Program-made: the position numbers and the translations under genes | Assembly (NCBI GenBank): GCA_002869385.1 | Contig: PKTB01000021.1 | Location: forward strand, 124,001 to 188,000 | DNA length: 64,000 bases | Direction of reading: 5' to 3' | From: Marinilabiliales bacterium | Lineage (GTDB): Bacteria > Bacteroidota > Bacteroidia > Bacteroidales > ML635J-15 | The notes under the pieces: generated by a model | Databases searched by the model: none | Told to the model about the DNA's origin: nothing | What the model saw: the letters and a program-made list of their open reading frames with translations, nothing else | Part shown: positions 1 to 9,383 of the stretch, piece by piece | Position numbering within the stretch: the first letter of the stretch is position 1 | Layout: each line of letters starts with the position of its first letter

Positions 1-2
1 TC

Positions 3-197
3 ACTTCAATTTCACTTAAATATAAGCTTTCATTAATTGATAACTACACAAATTTTAATAAATTAAATAATCCTGATGACTATTATGTAGCAGATGGTCA
101 TTGCAATGATGAAGGATATTCAATAATAGCTAATGAGATTTTTAATATTATCCTTGAAAAGAACTTGCTGCATAAACAATTAATAAAACCTGATTGA
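3..197 (+). CDS. SGNH/GDSL-type hydrolase, C-terminal fragment
   Basis: This is the last 64 codons of a gene that begins before the window; frame 3 is open from base 3 to a TGA at 195-197. The peptide carries 'DGHCNDEGYSIIANEI', which resembles the C-terminal DxxH block of SGNH hydrolases, where Asp and His complete the catalytic triad ('D.HpN..Gy..iA'). The Ser, Gly and Asn blocks would lie upstream and cannot be seen. The substrate is unknown; such enzymes often deacetylate polysaccharides or act as esterases. The assignment rests on one motif. Confidence 0.55.
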   Translation, partial: TSISLKYKLSLIDNYTNFNKLNNPDDYYVADGHCNDEGYSIIANEIFNIILEKNLLHKQLIKPD

Positions 198-277
198 TAA
201 AATAAGTCTTGAGGAGCTTAAAAATCTTATATTTTAAATCTATACTATAAATAATTCTAATCAAAGCAAATTTAGCT

Positions 278-285
278 TATTTTTG
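278..285 (+). promoter_or_regulatory. Bacteroidota -7 promoter element
   Basis: TATTTTTG fits the TAnnTTTG consensus of the Bacteroidota housekeeping sigma factor and lies 14 bases before the ATG at 300, implying a very short leader. Confidence 0.45.
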
Positions 286-299
286 TAAAAACACTCATT

Positions 300-2831
300 A
301 TGAAAGACAAAAAAGCCTACAAATTTATTTTTCCATCAATAGCGATAATAGTTTTAATAATAGGTATTTTAGTTACACAACAAAAGAAAAATCAAGATAA
401 TAAAGAAATACTTCCTCAGCCAAAAGACGTTGCATTTTCCGAAGGTCATGAAGAAGGCGAATGGATTGACAAATTAAACTGGATTGAGGGAATGCATAAG
501 TGCGATTCAAATGTAAACTGGCGTGCGATAAATTATCATAATAAGTACAATCAATATCTTGTAAACCTTCAAAACAAATCGAAAAGTAATGTTATCTCAA
601 TTGCTGATGGAGAGTTAACAGGAGAATGGCGCGAAACTGGTTAAAACAATCTTGCAGGGAGGACCCATTTGGTAGAAATAGATCAAACTGTTGACTCTAT
701 TTACTGTGCTAGTTCCGGAGGTAATATATGGAAAGCAGATAAGGAAGGAAATGGTTGGTATGTTTTAAATGACGATTTTCAGATTGATGATATTAGAATG
801 TTACGTAAAGTCAATGATAGATTGCTTGTGGCATCAGGAGGCTGGGGAGTCCCAGGGTTTTATTATTCTGATGATGACGGCCACACATGGACAGCTGCAA
901 CTGGACTATCAAATATTGCTGATTGGGGTTATGTAATAAAATCCGTTGTTCTTAATAATACACAAAATACAATATACCTTTTAGCTATGGAATGGGATTA
1001 TGGTGATTGGGAAAAAACTACAAGCATATATGTTTCTACAGATATGGGTGAAAGCTTCTCTAAGGAACTATCTTACCTTGAATCATCACATGGTCCGGAA
1101 GGAGGATTTGATATATGGTGCGATCCTCAGGATACCGTTTGCTACCTAGCTAAGACCAATGAAATATATTCAATTAATAATTATGATTATTCTGCAGAAC
1201 TTATATCACAATATTCTCAGGAAACGACAGGCTCAATTCTACTATCAGGTTGCAAAACTGACACAGAAACTCATTTATATACAGCAGTATACGCAGATAA
1301 CCATGTTGACTTTTATTATTAAGATGATAATGGTGAAAATTGGACACAAAAAGGGAGTATTGAAAGTGACCCATTTATGAAAAATAGCTTCTGTGTTTCA
1401 CAACTAAATCCAACAGTTTTGTATTACGGAGGTGTTGAATGTTACAGAAGTTCAAATTCAGGGAACAACTGGACCAGACTAAACGAGTGGGGTGAATACT
1501 ATTCCGATATCGAAAATAAACTTCATGCTGACATACCAGGAATAAATTCTTTTGTCGATAGCGAAAACAATGAATTTGTATATATCAATTCAGATGGGGG
1601 AACATATATTTCATATGATCAACTTCAAAATGTACAAAATATCTCAATGAATAACCTAAATGTAGGACAATTCTATTCTGTTTACTCACATAAAACAAAC
1701 AGTAGTATAATTTTTGGTGGGTCGCAAGATCAAGGCTACCAGTACTGTGACTCAGATGATGGAGAAACAACTAGCAATTTCACACAAATATTAAGTGGTG
1801 ATTACGGTCATATCGTTTCAAACAATGGAGGTAATAGCATATGGATGGTTTATCCCGGATATGCAATGTATTATCCAGATGCAACTACTTATCCGGATTA
1901 TTCTGAATGGTGGGAATTTAATATCTCAGGTCAGTTTTGGATACCACCATTAATGCCACATCCTTCAAATCCAAATGTATGTTACCTTGGAGGTGGAACA
2001 ACCGGAAGTGGAACACATATTATTGAATTAACTTCAAATTCTGGTAATTTATTTGAAAATGAATTAAGCTATGATTTCAGTGGAAGTTCTGCTGCAACAG
2101 CTATTTCAGCTCTTAACTATTCACCCTTAAATACAAATTATATGTATTTAATGAATGGAAATGGTGAGTTTTTTAGATCAACTGATGCAGGCTTAAATTG
2201 GGAAATTACAAGTGGATTCGATGGTCCTGATGGTAATTATTTGTACGGTGCTGCAGTTCAACCATCAAAAAACACATTAGGAACTGTATATGTGGCTGGG
2301 TCAGGATACTCAAATCCTCCAGTATTTGTCAGCACTGATAATGGTGATTCTTTTTCATCAATGAGCTCAGGTTTACCATCAACAATGGTATATGAAATTG
2401 CTGTTACAGAGAATGATGAATATATATTTGCAGCAACCGATGCTGGGCCTTATGTTTTCATTTCTGAAAATAATGAATGGTATGAACTGGGACAAGGAAT
2501 CTCTCCAAATCAAACATATTGGACAGTAGATTACAACCCTTTAACTAAAACAGAACATTTTGGAACTTACGGAAGAGGGATATGGAGTTTCAAAATCCTT
2601 GGTACACAAAATATTGAAACAAATGATTTATCTGCTGAACTAAAGGTATTCCCAAATACTGCAACAACAACAATTACAGTTGATGGAACTGATGAAAAAA
2701 TAGAGATTTATACAACAAAAGGAGATCTTGTACTAGAAAGTGAATCAAGGGAAATTGATATCTCAAACCTAAGTGATGGTGTTTATATTGTAAAAACAGG
2801 AAATAAAACTACTAAGTTTATCAAAGATTAA
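300..2831 (+). pseudogene. T9SS-sorted Asp-box (BNR/VPS10-like) beta-propeller protein, interrupted by two in-frame TAA codons
   Basis: Three track ORFs (300-644, 669-1322, 1377-2831) share one reading frame and join into an 844-codon gene broken only by TAA at codon 115 (642-644) and codon 341 (1320-1322). The N-terminus has a hydrophobic signal/anchor segment (about residues 9-26). The body carries repeated Asp-boxes (S-x-D-x-G-x-x-W), for example 'YYSDDDGHTW', 'RSSNSGNNW' and 'RSTDAGLNW', as in sialidase and VPS10/sortilin propellers. After 'GTYGRGIWSF' comes a T9SS type A sorting domain ('LKVFPNTATTTITV' ... 'FIKD'). The second stop falls inside an Asp-box ('FYY*DDNGENW') exactly where an earlier copy has Ser. 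The protein would be secreted or surface-bound. No catalytic role can be assigned. Confidence 0.8.
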
Positions 2832-2841
2832 ATTATTATTT

Positions 2842-3019
2842 AAAAAAAGGCCGGAATCTCCTCTTCCCCTGAAGACAATTAGATCTATACCAGGTGGTAT
2901 TTAAGCTACGAGAGAAAATTGAAGATAATGAAAACCAGTTTTAAACTGATATAAGTCCATCAGGTTCTGAGGAGAAATTTGAGGAATTGAGGAATCTGTG
3001 AATTTTCCGGCCATTTTTT
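2842..3019. ncRNA. Possible structured RNA (6S-like architecture) or small inverted-repeat element
   Basis: This gene-free stretch is bounded by complementary arms: A7 plus GGCCGGAA (2842-2856) and TTCCGGCC-A-T6 (3005-3019). Inside are nested complementary segments TCTCCTC/GAGGAGA and CCTGA/TCAGG, then two local hairpins, ATACCAGGTGGTAT and CAGTTTTAAACTG. Nested pairing closed by a GC-rich stem and a T-run suggests a roughly 165-nt RNA ending in its own terminator, with a shape like 6S RNA. Either strand could be the RNA, because the A-run becomes a T-run on the other strand. A MITE-like element is an alternative. No sequence family was recognised. Confidence 0.3.
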
Positions 3020-3182
3020 CAAATTAGTGTTTAATTACTTTACAAAACAACAACAAATTAATAATATGAAGAAAAAATAGGTTTACAGTATGATAAATTT
3101 TGATTATTCTGAAAAATAAAAAGATGTCAACAACATAGTTTTATAGTTTATCCATAAAGCGAAAAAATCCTTAAAACCAAAG

Positions 3183-6100
3183 TTATTGCTTAATCACAGG
3201 AAACTGAAACATCTCAACATCTGTTATAATCATGACTAAATATTGACCTGTAGTCAAAGCGCTTAAGTCTACGTAAAGTCCACTTTCAATTCTATCAATT
3301 TCGACATTTTTCTGAGTTATTATTACTCTACCAGTCTGGTCATAAATTTCAATAATACAATCCTCTGAATTACTTACCCCAACTATATTAACACCACTTT
3401 TTGTTTGATTTGGATATATGTACTTTTTATATACAGCTTCACAATTGACAGATTTAACAGCAAGATCAGTTTTTATGCCATTAATATCAATATCAACTAG
3501 CTTGTAATATGCCTTATTTTTACCATTATTAACTATACATGAACTATACAGATTACCGGTTTGGGTATTTTCTGAGTCAACAGTTTCTAATTTCTTCCAA
3601 TTATTCATATCATCGCTGGTATAAATTTCATAATATGCACAATTAACTTCAGATGCTGTTTCCCAATCAAAACAAATACTATCATTTTGACATTTTACAT
3701 AAAAATAAAGAATCTCTACAGGCAATAATTGATCTACAAATACTGTAAACTTATTTGTTATATAATTACCACATCCATCCTCTATGAGACAAGTATATTC
3801 AGTATCTTCGGTTGGGGATAATGTAGGATTGTATGCTGAGGGGTCAGAAATTGTACCATCATCAGGTGACCAGGAATATGAATTAGCACCAGTTGCTGCT
3901 TCAACATTTGTTGAATTTCCTATCTCAATATACATATCCGTAAGCTCTGTTGAATTATCAGGATAAGTATTTATGCAAACCTGTTGAAGATTAGAGTATG
4001 CCCCGGTACTTCCAGTAAAACCCCAAAATACCTGAGATGCTCCACCAAACTGATCTGTTATAATATCGCCATTATAAGTAAGTGTTGTTGCTCCAAAAGT
4101 TACAGTAAATTCTTGCTCTGATGAACTGATATAATCCCATGAAATATTGACAGAATACCATACATTATCTTCAATATCTACAACACTACTCGGTCCATTT
4201 AGATTCGTAGACAATGTGTGGTCAACACTCCCACCACTAATTATAGATATATGGTAATCCGAAAGATCAGATAATTCCCCATTCTCATAAGTATCAAACT
4301 CCACACCTAATGAATTTGAGATTCCGCCAAAACCAAGTTGATTACCATTTGAACCCGCAGAAGTGCAATCCCCTTGTAATGCAAACACTATTCCATCAGC
4401 TCCACCACCATCATCACCCATATTAACTTCAAAATCAAAACTAAAATCTTCTTCAAGATTTATTTTATAATTATTCCATAATGAACCTGCTTGACTTGTC
4501 TTATCTTCAGTAATGATAAAACATGAAACATCTGTATGATATGTATCTCCATTAACTGTAAATTCCTTTATTGCATTACAATCAGCCATAGCAGATTCAT
4601 TTGTCGGACTCGATCCAGCTTCTCCTGACGAAAGAATATAAGCCTCATTTGGATTTACTATTAAATATGAATTTTCGTCTGGATATGATCCGTGTGTATA
4701 AATAGTTGATATTGTAGAGCCGGATTCAGCAATAAAAGAGAATTCACTCGAATAGCCAGAACCACTAATATCTGTTAAAACATCCACACCATCAACCTGT
4801 ACTGTTAACAATCCGGTATCCCAACCATCACCATAGTCATCACTCAAATTTATTATATAATTACAACCATCAATTAACTCACGATTCCCTGCAGGATCAC
4901 CATTTGTTGGTGTTTCAATACTACTATCAATTGTAATCGACTGCAAAATAGCATCTACAACATCTCCTGAATTAGCTCCGTTAGGAATATCATATGTAAG
5001 CCAAAAATAATTTACACCTGTTTCTAACTCTTGAGTCCCGGCAAATGTAATATCTGTCCCTGGTGATGCAGTATTTTGAGCTGTACCAAAATGATTGGAG
5101 GTACTAAAAGAACTACTTAAACCTGTAAACCAAATATTCAAACTGGAGATATCAATTGAATAGTCTGTTGTTCCATCTGTTCTAACAACAATGTCTGTTA
5201 GTGCCAATGGGTTTAAACTACCATCTGTTTCAACCTGAATGCATAAAATTTCTTGATTTACTGAACCTATACTTATTGGGTCAGTATTATTCTGTGATGA
5301 TGTACATGAAACAAAGTTCATATCAGTTAAACAATCAGATCTAGTTAAAGTAAAATCCCCCGTTGTTGACGAACCTGAATCATAATGCGAAATGTATATA
5401 AAGTAATCAACTCCATTATTTGGAGTAAAGGTGTAAGACTCCGTACTTGTACTTGCATCGATACAGTCAATATTTGTTAAACTACCACATGATCCTGAAC
5501 ATATTGACATTTCGTGATCAAAATCTGCACTTGATGAAATTGTAGTTTCATTACCATCACCTGTAAATGTATACCATACACCATATGCTCCGATAGAACA
5601 ACCCGTTCCGTGTGTTTGCACCGAAGTCCCGTTTGTGGTTCCTGCTAAGTCAGTTGTCCCACATGGAATTACAATAGCATTTGAACAATCTTCATTTGTT
5701 GGTGGAGCAATAGGACATGTTATATAAAAAGTATGCTGTGATGAAGTAGTGTTTTCATCATCTAATAAAAAATAATAAGTATTCCCGCTTGTTAATGCTA
5801 AACTTCCAAATGTTCCGGTAGAACTATAATCACCAATACATGTCCATCCGGTAGGTGAACAAGTTCCTTCCTGAATAAAATAGTCTATATATGAACCATC
5901 TGTTGCTGTTATTTCAAGGCTTACAGTGCCTGAAACAGAAGGTACATATGAATATATTAATTCTCCTCCAGGTGTTGAATATCCACATGAAGAACTAATC
6001 GGGTCCCAAACTCCGGAAGTCGGAGTTATTGCAGTAACAGAATTAGAAGAACCACATCCTGTTATCGAAATTGCAGAACTGCAAATGTCTGTAACATTTA

Positions 6101-6941
6101 ATATAGCCGTAGCTGAATATGAAGATGTTCCACATGCATTAGCTGCACTAGCTCTATATAAATAAGAGTCCATCGATAAATCAGCACCGGAAATATTTAA
6201 TGTTGCGCTTGAAGAATTTGAATACACGCCACCATCACTTATCAAGTTCCAGCTTAAACCGGAATCATCGCTATACTCCCAAGCATAAGAAATTGGTGAA
6301 TTATTTGCGGTAATTGAAAAAGAGGTGTTTTGACCAGATGATATAGAAGCATTGCTAGGATCAGATGTAATACTCGGAACATCGGTAATACTTAAATTGG
6401 CAAATACTGTTCCTATTGTTATCCCGATAACCGGTGTTGATATTGATGAGCATGTAATATCCCCATCCGCACTAACTGTATTATCCGGTCTTAATTGTAT
6501 CCCGGATATTGTTAAAATATCAATATCATTATCTCCACCTCCATTTGGCGTTGACCAGGTAATAGTTATATTTGTTGATGTCACAGAGATAGCAATACTT
6601 GAAATATCGCCTGCATTTTTTGTAATAGCTCCAAAACCAGAGTTAAAAGACCATCCTGATGGTGCAGACAATACAATTGTTTCATTAGTTTTATTTTTCG
6701 GAAAGTCTTCTGTAAGCAGCTCTGTTATAACAATATTGTTAAGAGTTGTCCAACTTGGTGATGTTCCATCTGAGGCAGTTTCAGCGCATATATTCTGGCC
6801 ATTTGATGGTAATGTAATTGTAACATCTGCTTTAAGATTTAATGTAAAGATTAAAAATAACATTATCATTAATAATAATGCAATTAAAAAATTATCCTTA
6901 TTAAAAAAGGATTTAAAGACTTGGGTTAATTTGGATTCCAT
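3183..6941 (-). CDS. Large T9SS-secreted multidomain adhesin with legume-lectin-like domain
   Basis: A 1252-aa protein of unknown function, probably exported and anchored on the cell surface. A hydrophobic segment at residues about 18-36 followed by 'LKAD' looks like a signal peptide. Next come an Ig-like module ('ISSGQNTSFSITANNSPISY'), repeated modules starting 'DCSNAIVIPCG' typical of Bacteroidota surface proteins, and a region around residues 815-980 resembling bacterial L-type (legume) lectin domains ('GADGIVFALQGD', 'LGVEFDTYENGE'). A PKD-like segment follows, then 'WETASEVN'. The C-terminus is a T9SS type A sorting domain ('YIYPNQTKSGVNIVG' ... 'FPVIKQ'). It lies 31 bp downstream of a 54-aa membrane-protein ORF and may be cotranscribed with it. 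Carbohydrate binding is inferred from the lectin-like part only. Confidence 0.8.
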   Translation of the reverse strand: MESKLTQVFKSFFNKDNFLIALLLMIMLFLIFTLNLKADVTITLPSNGQNICAETASDGTSPSWTTLNNIVITELLTEDFPKNKTNETIVLSAPSGWSFNSGFGAITKNAGDISSIAISVTSTNITITWSTPNGGGDNDIDILTISGIQLRPDNTVSADGDITCSSISTPVIGITIGTVFANLSITDVPSITSDPSNASISSGQNTSFSITANNSPISYAWEYSDDSGLSWNLISDGGVYSNSSSATLNISGADLSMDSYLYRASAANACGTSSYSATAILNVTDICSSAISITGCGSSNSVTAITPTSGVWDPISSSCGYSTPGGELIYSYVPSVSGTVSLEITATDGSYIDYFIQEGTCSPTGWTCIGDYSSTGTFGSLALTSGNTYYFLLDDENTTSSQHTFYITCPIAPPTNEDCSNAIVIPCGTTDLAGTTNGTSVQTHGTGCSIGAYGVWYTFTGDGNETTISSSADFDHEMSICSGSCGSLTNIDCIDASTSTESYTFTPNNGVDYFIYISHYDSGSSTTGDFTLTRSDCLTDMNFVSCTSSQNNTDPISIGSVNQEILCIQVETDGSLNPLALTDIVVRTDGTTDYSIDISSLNIWFTGLSSSFSTSNHFGTAQNTASPGTDITFAGTQELETGVNYFWLTYDIPNGANSGDVVDAILQSITIDSSIETPTNGDPAGNRELIDGCNYIINLSDDYGDGWDTGLLTVQVDGVDVLTDISGSGYSSEFSFIAESGSTISTIYTHGSYPDENSYLIVNPNEAYILSSGEAGSSPTNESAMADCNAIKEFTVNGDTYHTDVSCFIITEDKTSQAGSLWNNYKINLEEDFSFDFEVNMGDDGGGADGIVFALQGDCTSAGSNGNQLGFGGISNSLGVEFDTYENGELSDLSDYHISIISGGSVDHTLSTNLNGPSSVVDIEDNVWYSVNISWDYISSSEQEFTVTFGATTLTYNGDIITDQFGGASQVFWGFTGSTGAYSNLQQVCINTYPDNSTELTDMYIEIGNSTNVEAATGANSYSWSPDDGTISDPSAYNPTLSPTEDTEYTCLIEDGCGNYITNKFTVFVDQLLPVEILYFYVKCQNDSICFDWETASEVNCAYYEIYTSDDMNNWKKLETVDSENTQTGNLYSSCIVNNGKNKAYYKLVDIDINGIKTDLAVKSVNCEAVYKKYIYPNQTKSGVNIVGVSNSEDCIIEIYDQTGRVIITQKNVEIDRIESGLYVDLSALTTGQYLVMIITDVEMFQFPVIKQ

Positions 6942-6972
6942 GGTTTTTTCTATTTAATTGATTCAATTATTT

Positions 6973-7137
6973 TTATTCGAAAAGAACACGTGTACCGATA
7001 AAGAAGAATGCAATTGATGAGAATATTGTTAAGGAGATCAGCCAGATATATACTTGTCTATTTTCAGCCTTTAATACCTGAAGTTTCGAAAGATGACTTT
7101 TCTTTTCTGTAGATCTCAATTTAGTTAAAAACCGCAT
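6973..7137 (-). CDS. 54-aa single-span membrane protein (hypothetical)
   Basis: This ORF is below the length cutoff of the supplied track. It starts at ATG 7137 and encodes a basic N-terminal half ('MRFLTKLRSTEKKSH') and one hydrophobic helix ('WLISLTIFSSIAFFFIG'), ending 'TRVLFE'. By the positive-inside rule the N-terminus should be cytoplasmic. A -7 type promoter element (TAGTTTTG on the minus strand) lies 22 bases upstream, which supports expression. The large T9SS gene follows 31 bp downstream. I do not recognise the family and assign no function. Confidence 0.5.
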   Translation of the reverse strand: MRFLTKLRSTEKKSHLSKLQVLKAENRQVYIWLISLTIFSSIAFFFIGTRVLFE

Positions 7138-7159
7138 AATCTGTTGTAATGTTCCAGTG

Positions 7160-7167
7160 CAAAACTA
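7160..7167 (-). promoter_or_regulatory. Bacteroidota -7 promoter element
   Basis: The minus strand reads TAGTTTTG 22 bases before the 54-aa ORF. The rest of the gap up to 7363 is AT-rich and holds nothing else I can identify. Confidence 0.4.
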
Positions 7168-7363
7168 TGGAATACAACTATTTATAGAAAAAACTTGTTT
7201 TACAGGATTGTAGATTTTTAACTAACTGGAAAAAGTATACAATTCCAGAATTGTAAATAATTAAAACAAAACACTCGCATAACTGAGATATCAACAAATA
7301 GAGGAATTATTCCTAATATTACTAAAGGATAAATTTTATGATTCTGAAACGAACTAAAGTAAA

Positions 7364-9211
7364 TTAAGCTTGATTATTCATCTTAAAGAAAACTGCCGGA
7401 GTAACACCAGTATATTTTTTAAAAGCAGTATAGAATGTTGATTTACCAACAAACCCGACTTCGGAATACAAATGATCAATTGTAAAATTAGGATCAGTGT
7501 TGTTACAAATAATATTGCAGGCCTCATTAATCCTAAGTTTATTTATATAATCATTAAAATTCATCTTATAAACAGAATTAATAATTTTGGAAATATATGA
7601 TCTGTTAGTATTAAGTCTATCTGCAATAAGCTGCAAACTTATGTTACTTTCAAGATAAGCTTTCTTATTAACCAGCTCGCTCTCAATCTTTTGTAACAAA
7701 TCATGTTCTACTGAATCCTTCAGTTTACCTGTAGTAGTCTCGGATCTTTTTGTATTAATATTTTCAATTGTTTTTTGAGCGAGCTGAAATCTGGTCTTTT
7801 TAAGGTTAAGATATAATCGATAATAAACAAATAAAGCTATTGCAATTAACAATAATGCACTTACCAGCATTTTAATTAAAAGATTCTGATTCTCTATTGT
7901 TTGTACCTTTTCATTTCTACTAATTTCAACATTCTTCATTGCAAGCTGAACCGGTTTAACTGCCAACTCAATTTTCATCACCATGAGATCTTCTGAAGAT
8001 TTCTTTGTCAATAAAGTATCCCTATATCTGTCAGCAATAGCAATGTTTTTATCTACCTTATCTATTCCTCCCTGTCTGTCGAATATTTCTGCTTTACTTC
8101 TAAATGCTAATTCTAACTCTTTATAATTTACATACTTTGTTTGCAAATAATAAATTGACGAGTCCAAATATTGTAAAGCAAGATTATAATCCTCAATAGC
8201 AAAATAGGATTTTGACAGATTTGAATATAATTGAGGACACCACATACAATCGTCTGTTACCCTTGTAAAACTTAAGGCTTCTTCAAACATAATAATAGCG
8301 GAATCTATCTGTTTTAAATCCAAATAATATGCTGCCATCCAGTCCCAAGCTTTAATCTTATTATTATAAAAATCTAATCTGGTATCTACCCATAGTTTAG
8401 CAGAGTATTCACAAGGATAATCCTTCAACACTTTTTCCATTCCACCAAATAACATATTTGCTTTATCGAAATATATAGGAATAGAATCTAAATCTCCTAT
8501 TTGATAGGCTAAAGCACTTATATAATTATAGTATTGGATTGACAGAATTATCCTTCTGCTTGTAGTTTTTTCAATAAATGGACGTGTTTTCTCAAAATAA
8601 ATTCTGGCAGAATCCTCTGAGCCACTCATTTGAAACGACAAAGCAATATTATTATAAATCAATGCCATTACTTCCGGTCTATCCTTTAAATCAGTAATCT
8701 TTGGTATCTGTCTGTAAATGTAAATTGCTTCATTATATAATTGGTAAGAATACATAATGTTGCCAACATTAATATATAAGAAAGTCTGATCAAATTTAAT
8801 TTCTGAATTTTTCGCTGTTAAATCGAGTGCTTTAGTAAGATATTCCAATGCTAAGTCAGGATTATCCTTACGATACTGATACAGCTCCGACATAAATGTA
8901 TATAAACGTACAAGATCTCGATTATTACAATCATTTTCAAAACGCAATTCTAATTCACTTGCTAAAATAATTGCTGAGTCAGGGTTATGATTATATGCAT
9001 CTGTTAATATCGCAAATATAGAATCTGCTTCTACGCATGAAGGATCCGGTTCTTCTTCAGTATTAAAAACATCTAATCTTGAATCGCATGAATTATTAAG
9101 TAAAGCAGAAGAGACAACGATTCCAAGAATAATAATTGCAACTATTCTAATGCGTTTTTTCTTAAAATTTTGTACTTTTTTCATTTTGAACCAAGCATTC
9201 GGCAATCGCAT
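7364..9211 (-). CDS. TPR-containing membrane-anchored AraC-family regulator
   Basis: A 615-aa predicted transcription factor of the Bacteroidota TPR-AraC type. An N-terminal hydrophobic segment (residues about 22-40) precedes a long helical region with TPR-like spacing (about 80-400), which probably faces the periplasm. A second transmembrane helix ('MLVSALLLIAIALFVYYRLY', about 445-465) leads to a cytoplasmic coiled segment. The C-terminus is an AraC/XylS double helix-turn-helix ('ISLQLIADRLNTNRSYISK', 'VGFVGKSTFYTAFKKYTG'). Signals sensed outside are thus likely to be passed to DNA through the membrane. An internal ATG at 9184 ('MKKVQNFKKKRIR') is an equally good start. The ligand and targets are unknown; the adjacent T9SS gene and radical SAM genes are candidates by position only. 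Confidence 0.82.
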   Translation of the reverse strand: MRLPNAWFKMKKVQNFKKKRIRIVAIIILGIVVSSALLNNSCDSRLDVFNTEEEPDPSCVEADSIFAILTDAYNHNPDSAIILASELELRFENDCNNRDLVRLYTFMSELYQYRKDNPDLALEYLTKALDLTAKNSEIKFDQTFLYINVGNIMYSYQLYNEAIYIYRQIPKITDLKDRPEVMALIYNNIALSFQMSGSEDSARIYFEKTRPFIEKTTSRRIILSIQYYNYISALAYQIGDLDSIPIYFDKANMLFGGMEKVLKDYPCEYSAKLWVDTRLDFYNNKIKAWDWMAAYYLDLKQIDSAIIMFEEALSFTRVTDDCMWCPQLYSNLSKSYFAIEDYNLALQYLDSSIYYLQTKYVNYKELELAFRSKAEIFDRQGGIDKVDKNIAIADRYRDTLLTKKSSEDLMVMKIELAVKPVQLAMKNVEISRNEKVQTIENQNLLIKMLVSALLLIAIALFVYYRLYLNLKKTRFQLAQKTIENINTKRSETTTGKLKDSVEHDLLQKIESELVNKKAYLESNISLQLIADRLNTNRSYISKIINSVYKMNFNDYINKLRINEACNIICNNTDPNFTIDHLYSEVGFVGKSTFYTAFKKYTGVTPAVFFKMNNQA

Positions 9212-9360
9212 GCAAAGCTATAAAAAATATAAATAACACAAGTTTTATTTATTTATTTTACAATATATTATAAATCAAAAAGATACGCAATTAGAGTAGG
9301 TAGAGTTTAAAATAATTAGAATTGTAAAGATGTAAAAAAGTTCTATTTAAAAGATTTTTG

Positions 9361-9368
9361 TACATTTG
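9361..9368 (+). promoter_or_regulatory. Bacteroidota -7 promoter element
   Basis: TACATTTG lies 15 bases before the ATG at 9384 and probably drives the two tandem radical SAM genes. Confidence 0.45.
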
Positions 9369-9383
9369 AAATAAAATAAATTA

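Noticed and set aside
5926-6957. Plus-strand ORFs of 79 and 201 aa opposite the large T9SS adhesin
   Set aside because: Antisense shadows of the 1252-aa minus-strand gene; no promoter, motif or homology pattern.
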